Origin: Baffinella frigidus
Lineage: Eukaryota > Cryptophyceae > Cryptomonadales > Baffinellaceae
Assembly (NCBI GenBank): GCA_026770585.1
Contig: MU648043.1
Location: forward strand, 4,221 to 20,298
Length of the DNA stretch: 16,078 bases
Direction of reading: 5' to 3'
Notes under the pieces: generated by a model
The model's input: only the letters and a program-made list of their open reading frames with translations
Told to the model about the DNA's origin: nothing
Databases searched by the model: none
Part shown: positions 10,001 through 16,000 of the stretch, one piece after another
Position numbering within the stretch: the first letter of the stretch is position 1
Layout of the letters: each line of letters opens with the position of its first letter
Position numbers and translations under genes: made by a program

Positions 10001-13000
10001 AGCTGGCTTTCGGCGCGGGCTTGACGACGGCGCAGGTGTCGGGCGTGGTGTTGCTGTTCGGCCGCCGTGTAGAACATGCCGTCAGGCTTGCGTGCCGTTT
10101 GCCGATGTCCATGACTGTTTCTGGTGTTGTCTGGGATGTCGGGTCGCATAAGCTTCAGGCGCAGAGATGCGCGGGCGTAAGGAAAGCTCACAGGGTCCGT
10201 TCGCCCTTCGTCATGGAGAAGTTCGAGAAATTTGCGAATCCAATCAGCGCTCTCCATTTGGCGGTGAAGCTGTGATGCCTGTCGCGTCTGGTAGGCCCGA
10301 AAAACGGCCGGGATAGCCAACAAGGCGTCGTTGGTTTCCAAGTGCATCATGGCGTTGTGCAGGTCGTCAATCACGCGGCGAATCGTGGATTTAAGACGGT
10401 GACATTGCAGATCCAAGTTGCGCTCGGAAGGTTGGAGGAACACCATGTCTGCGGAGGTAGCGTTCAGGTGTTCCTCCGACCCCACTTCTCCCGGTCGGAT
10501 GGACTGCCAGTGCCACACCTGTCCGTCGATCAACACCGTGTAGTCTTGGAGAACCCTTTGGCTCGTCCGGCCACGGCAATATTCGATCATGAAGTTGTGT
10601 TTGTCCTCAGCGAGGAGTCTTGCCCGTATGTCGTCGGGGAAAGGCTCCAGGGCAGCAACAGGGTGGCAGCGGGAGAGGTAGTCGGTAGATCGTAACTCGT
10701 CAAGCGTTGGAAGTTCCTCGTCTTCGTTCTCCATCTCCACATGATCGGAATCGTGGGCTGACGGGCTCCCATGGCCCAGAGCGCTGTACGGAACGTTGGC
10801 GCCCTCTTGATCGGAGACCGGAACAGGAGAACGGTTCACTGGCAACGGCGCTGCAGGCGCTGTGGGTTCTCGCGAAGAGCGATACTGTGAGCGCTTGGCA
10901 GGTCCCGCCGTCTGTGAACCGCCTCGGCGACTTCGCTTACTGCTGCAAGCAGAGGCGCCATCGGAGTCGCGCAGGAGGAGGGAACTGGAACTGGTTGCCA
11001 CTCCCACTGCGGAGGCGGTGGGAGTGGGGTGGCCGAGCTTGACGACGGGGAAGCTTTCCGGAAGGACGTTCAACCAATCACGGCGTCGCAGGTGTTCGAA
11101 GTGTTCGACCGCGGTAATGCCCGCGTCGCGAAGGCGGGACCGCACTTCCGTCGAAAATGGAGCCAGGTCTGAGGAGATTTTGGATTCGTCCCCCAGTGCT
11201 GCCCAGTCGGGGTCTGGGGACGTCCACTTGGTCTGGATCACATGAGCATCGACAATGTCGCAGTCCTTGTTTTCGTAGATGTCCACGCATCGGAATGTCG
11301 AGATGTCGACAGGGCCGGGGTAGTCCTCCGCCCGGGCCGGACGCAGTGGAAGTTCGGCCCCGGAGGCGAGGATCAGGGATCCACGCCAGTGGGGACCGTC
11401 TGGTGTTCCTCCGGTGATGCGGGCTGCGTCGCTTGCGAGGAGGTCGTTGATGCTCAAGCGTGTGACGGTTCCCGGTTCGCTGTCGGAGGTGTAGTACACC
11501 CCCAAGGTATCTCCGGCGAAGGTTCCCAGTTGCAGTTGGCAGTAATCGTCCGACATTCTGTTGTGCGGCAGCGGGTTCGCCGTGTGGATGACGTGTTCCG
11601 TCAGCACCTGGTGGCTGAAACGGGAGCCGACACCACAGCGCGGGTCGAGGACGATGGTGTACAACGGCGTTGCGTCAGAAGCCTCCTCCGAACCAGGTGC
11701 TTGATTCGCGGGGAGGGGAGATGTTGCCAGCGGATTCATCGAGGGGGTGCCTTCCCCTGCAGGGTCGCGGGCGGCAGCTCCGGAGGGGGGAACGCCTGTA
11801 GCGCCTAGAGGGGTCTGCAATGTGCCCGTTGATGGTGCTTTCCCTTCAGAGCCATAGACGTGACCCTTTTCGGGGAGCGGTGTCGCTCCAGTGTTCAGCG
11901 GGAGGCCCGCTTCCAAGGTGGGTCCGGAGGCTACCCGAGGAATCGGGGGCAGTCTCCGGGACAGCCGCTCTGCTTGAGTGAGTCTCGGGGACGTTGGCGA
12001 CGTATCGACCATTGTTGTATCCCCTGGAGGCACGTCAGGAGAAGGCAACGAGCGAGGATCCGGAGCTGAGGGTGACGGGGTGGGTGTAGCGACGGTGGTG
12101 AACGGTTCCGATGTCGCACCCACCGGAGGTGCAAGGGCCGCAGCGGGGTACCGTAGGATCCGTGAGCGAACGTTGACGGGGGTCGGGGGTGCGTCGTGTC
12201 CTTCCCCACCCTGAACAGGGTCGGTGATGCCCATCCATGGTGGAGGGCAGAATGCCGGCGGACCGCTGGACGGGTTGGTGCACGGAGTGGGCATAAGGAA
12301 CGATGCCAGGCGGTCTTCTGAACCCGGTGGGTGAAGGCGTATGCGTTCTTGGTGTTCCCATTCCGAGATACCCGCTAGCCGGAGGCGCATCGTGACAGAC
12401 CGATCAAAGCGAGGTACATCGTCGAGTGAGGTCGGGGGCCCGTCATCGGGACCAGCAGTGGCTGCCCATGTAATCCATCGGGGGTGGATTTCCATCCAGT
12501 TCGCGACAATTCGTTCCGCGGTGAAGTTGTCCGGAGGGTCGCGTTGGCCAGCGTCAAGCGGGGACACGCATCTTTTGAGATGGATAAGGTCACCCGAAGG
12601 AACGCCCTTAACGGGGGTGTCATAGGCGGGTCGCAGATGCAAAACGGATCCTTGAACGGTGCGGAGGGCGCCGTGCCAGGACTCGTACGGGCGCAGGATT
12701 TCGAGTCCGTCGGCGGCCAGGAGATCGTGCACGCAGAGAACGTCGGCACCCGAAGGGTACACTCGCACGTGTCGCCGTAGGATGCAGACGGTATCTGCGT
12801 CTTCTGGTCCGAGCGCGATTAAGTAGTGAGCGGGGGTCCAATCCGGGTGAGACCCAGGAGAACCCAGCGACAAATCGGCGGTGGCCCGAGACAACCGAGA
12901 GACCGTGTTATTTCGAAAGTCGAGAACGATGCCGCTGGTCGTGACCTGCGAGTTCTGGACGGGAGGGGCGGCAGCTTGGCCCGCCGGTCCTCCGGATTTG

Positions 13001-16000
13001 GGGTCAAGCGTAGGCTGGGACGTGTGGCCAGCATCGACCTCCTCCATGTCATCGTCGCTCAAGTTCAATCCCTCGGCTGATCCATCAGAACGGAGTAGGC
13101 TTGGGGATTCCACAGGGGTTGTCGTCGTGCATTCTGCCCCGGCGAGGCCATCTCGTGTACGGGGAGAGGACGCGGCGTGATGGCGAGCGTTGCGTCTCCG
13201 TGCAGTGGCGTTGGCTGCAGCCGGAGGTTTGGAAACCACCGGTGTCGCGGACGTGACCGGTGCAGAGGTCAATGGAGCGGTCGACCGTGGCCTCGGAGTG
13301 GGGCCGTCGGGGACTGTCAGGTACCACATGAGCAGTCCGAGATGGATGAGCACCCAAGATAAGGTCTTGGCCGGGACGGAAGACGGAAGCACCAGGGAGC
13401 ACAGGCAGGCCAAGGCGAATGTGGAGAGGGCATCGACCGACGGCTCGTCCGCGGGACCATGCTCACTGGTGGTATGATCGGCCGAGAACGGTAACAAGCG
13501 TCGAGAAACGTCTGTAGAAGGCGCATCGGACGTTGCGGCGCTTGCGCGCACCTCGCTGGGCTCGGCGTGTGTAAGCAGGTGCATCAGACCAAGTAAGTGC
13601 ACCAGAGACAGGGACAGAAGCCACGAGGTGGGAGACCATGTACAGACGGAAGGTGATATGCAGGCGAACATGTACAAGGAGGCAGTGTCGATGTCCGGGC
13701 TGGTGGCCTCCACGGACGTGGGATGAAGCGAGTCCGTCGTCAGCTGAAAAGCGAGGAAGCCCAGAGCGTAGGCCAGGACGACACAGACCCAGGTTCCGCA
13801 ACATGTCAAACTGGACAGAAAGACGGTCGTTGTGAGAGCCATCGTGAGTCCCAGAGGAGACGCGGGAGTCAGCTCAGCCAAGACTCCAGCGCGGGCGATT
13901 CTTCCCCAAAAGTCGACCTCCTGGGCCGGGCGGCGGGCGGTCTCGGGGCCCGGAGTCGAAAGAGAAAGCGCGAGGACTATGAGGTGAAGGGACAGGACGC
14001 CGCAAATCCCAACGCCAGGTGGGACATGGAGGACATAAGGCAGCATCGCGGCGAAGGCGTAAGCCGAGGTCGTTTCCACGAGCGGTTCATTATTCAACAC
14101 AGGCTGCACCCCTTCTTTCCGTCCCGAGAACACGTTGGCCAAGCGTCGACGAGCGATGAAGGCGTGTCGTCGCTTAGGCGGTGTGCTGCCGCGTCCTGGT
14201 CGGCTGGGATACGCAGGAGGTCGATTCCACAGACGGTGGACCCCAGTCGTTTCCCGGGCCGGCGCCGGACGTGAAGGGAAGAAGAAGGAAACGACGGGAC
14301 CCAGCACCTGTAGGAGGGTAAGGCAGAGGATCCAGCACGCTGTCACCTCCGGCGGGAGGCAGTATGGCAGGGTCTCCACCAAGGCCACGAATGGTGTGAC
14401 CACGCAGGTGAAGGGGGTCGCGTCGGAGGTCGTCTCGACGGTGTAGTCGTCACGGCGGCCTTCGCGGGCCTTGGAACGGCACGCTGCCCTCTCGAGTCCT
14501 GAGGGGAGGCGGAACCGTCCTTGGAAGGTTCCCTTTCTGCGTCCGTGCTGGTAGTCGTCCAGCTCTCCCCGGAGGACGAATGTGAGGACGTCCTGGCGAG
14601 GTGGCTGCGGTGGCCGGGTCGACGGTTCCGAGGTGCCTCCGAAGGTATCGCAGATTGTCGCCCACGCTTCAAAGGACATGGGCCTGCGCGTTACCACGCG
14701 CGCTGTGGTTTTCTTTTTCTGGGCGGAGGGCCAGGTACGCAGCGGGGGGTCGTTCTCGAGAGGCGGGGAGGTTTCGCTTGGAGGAACCAGCTGGGCGGTT
14801 GGCAGGGCCGTTCCCGAGACGACGGACCAGTCGGGTTGGCGGGACTCGTCCAGGGCTGCTTGGTTCGCAGCGCGCAGTGCGGTCCCAGTGATCCCGAGGT
14901 ATCGGTATCCAGACTGCTGTTTCTTGTCGGAGTCGTAGGCCAGAACGGCCCAGGATTGAGGGCCCGTAGGATTCGCTAACGTGGAGTCGTCCGATGGTCC
15001 GGAAGGGGTGCTGTCGCTGCTTCTTCTCGGAGCGCCCTTGGCCGAGGTTGACCCGTTGGGCTCGGAAGAAGGTTCGGGCGCGAGTGCGGGAGCGTCCGAA
15101 AATTTCCCGGACGCCCCCCGCCCTTCCCTGAGTGCCTCGGTGGCGACCGTGCCCGGGAGAAGGACGTCGATACCGACGAAAAGTGAAGGCATCGGTGTAG
15201 CGCGTGCGCACAAGGATGTGTTGGACACCGCAGGTGGTGTGGGAACGTCCTGGAAGAGATACGCGTGCTGGGAGGAGGCGAGGATTCCTGCCGGCAAGGA
15301 ATTCTTTGTCCGCTCCACCATGGCCGGGGAGACGAAGCCGTTCTCGTACGGGATGGTCTTCTCCGAGGAGGCGCGGGCTGTAATCCTCGTGGCACGGGAG
15401 TCTCCGGAGGCGCACGGAGGGCAGAGCCCGTTCGTCGCGTGGCGTTCAGGGTAGGGCGGAGGGTCGGTCTCCGAACGTAGCCCCAACCCCAGGGGCGCCG
15501 CCCGTTCTACCACGAGTGCCGCGGCGGTGATCCCACCCTGGAGGGAGACGTCGGACCCGTTGGGCTCGGAGGAAGGTTCGGGCGCGCGTGCGGGAGCGTC
15601 CGAAAATTGCCCTGACGTCCTCTGCCCGTCCTTGAGTGCCTCGGTGGCGACCGTGCCCGGGAGAAGGACGTCGACACCGACGAAAATGGAAGGCATCGGC
15701 GGAGCGCGTGTCTCGGCCTGGAGTGCGCCCGCAGGACAGAACCCGTTCTTCGCGGGGTGCTCAGGGTAGGGCGAAGGACCCTGGAGGGAGACGTTGGTAC
15801 CGAAAGAAATGGAGGGTACCGGTGTCGTGCTCGGCTCGGCCCCTGGTGCGTCCGAAATCAGCCCCAACGTCAGGGGCGCCGCCAGCTTGGTTCCGAGGAC
15901 CGCGGCGGTGTCCCCATTCTGGAGGGAGACGGCGGTACCGACGAAAATTGAAGGTACCGGGGCCGTGGTCGGCGCGGCCGAGGGTGCGTCCGGAGAGGGG

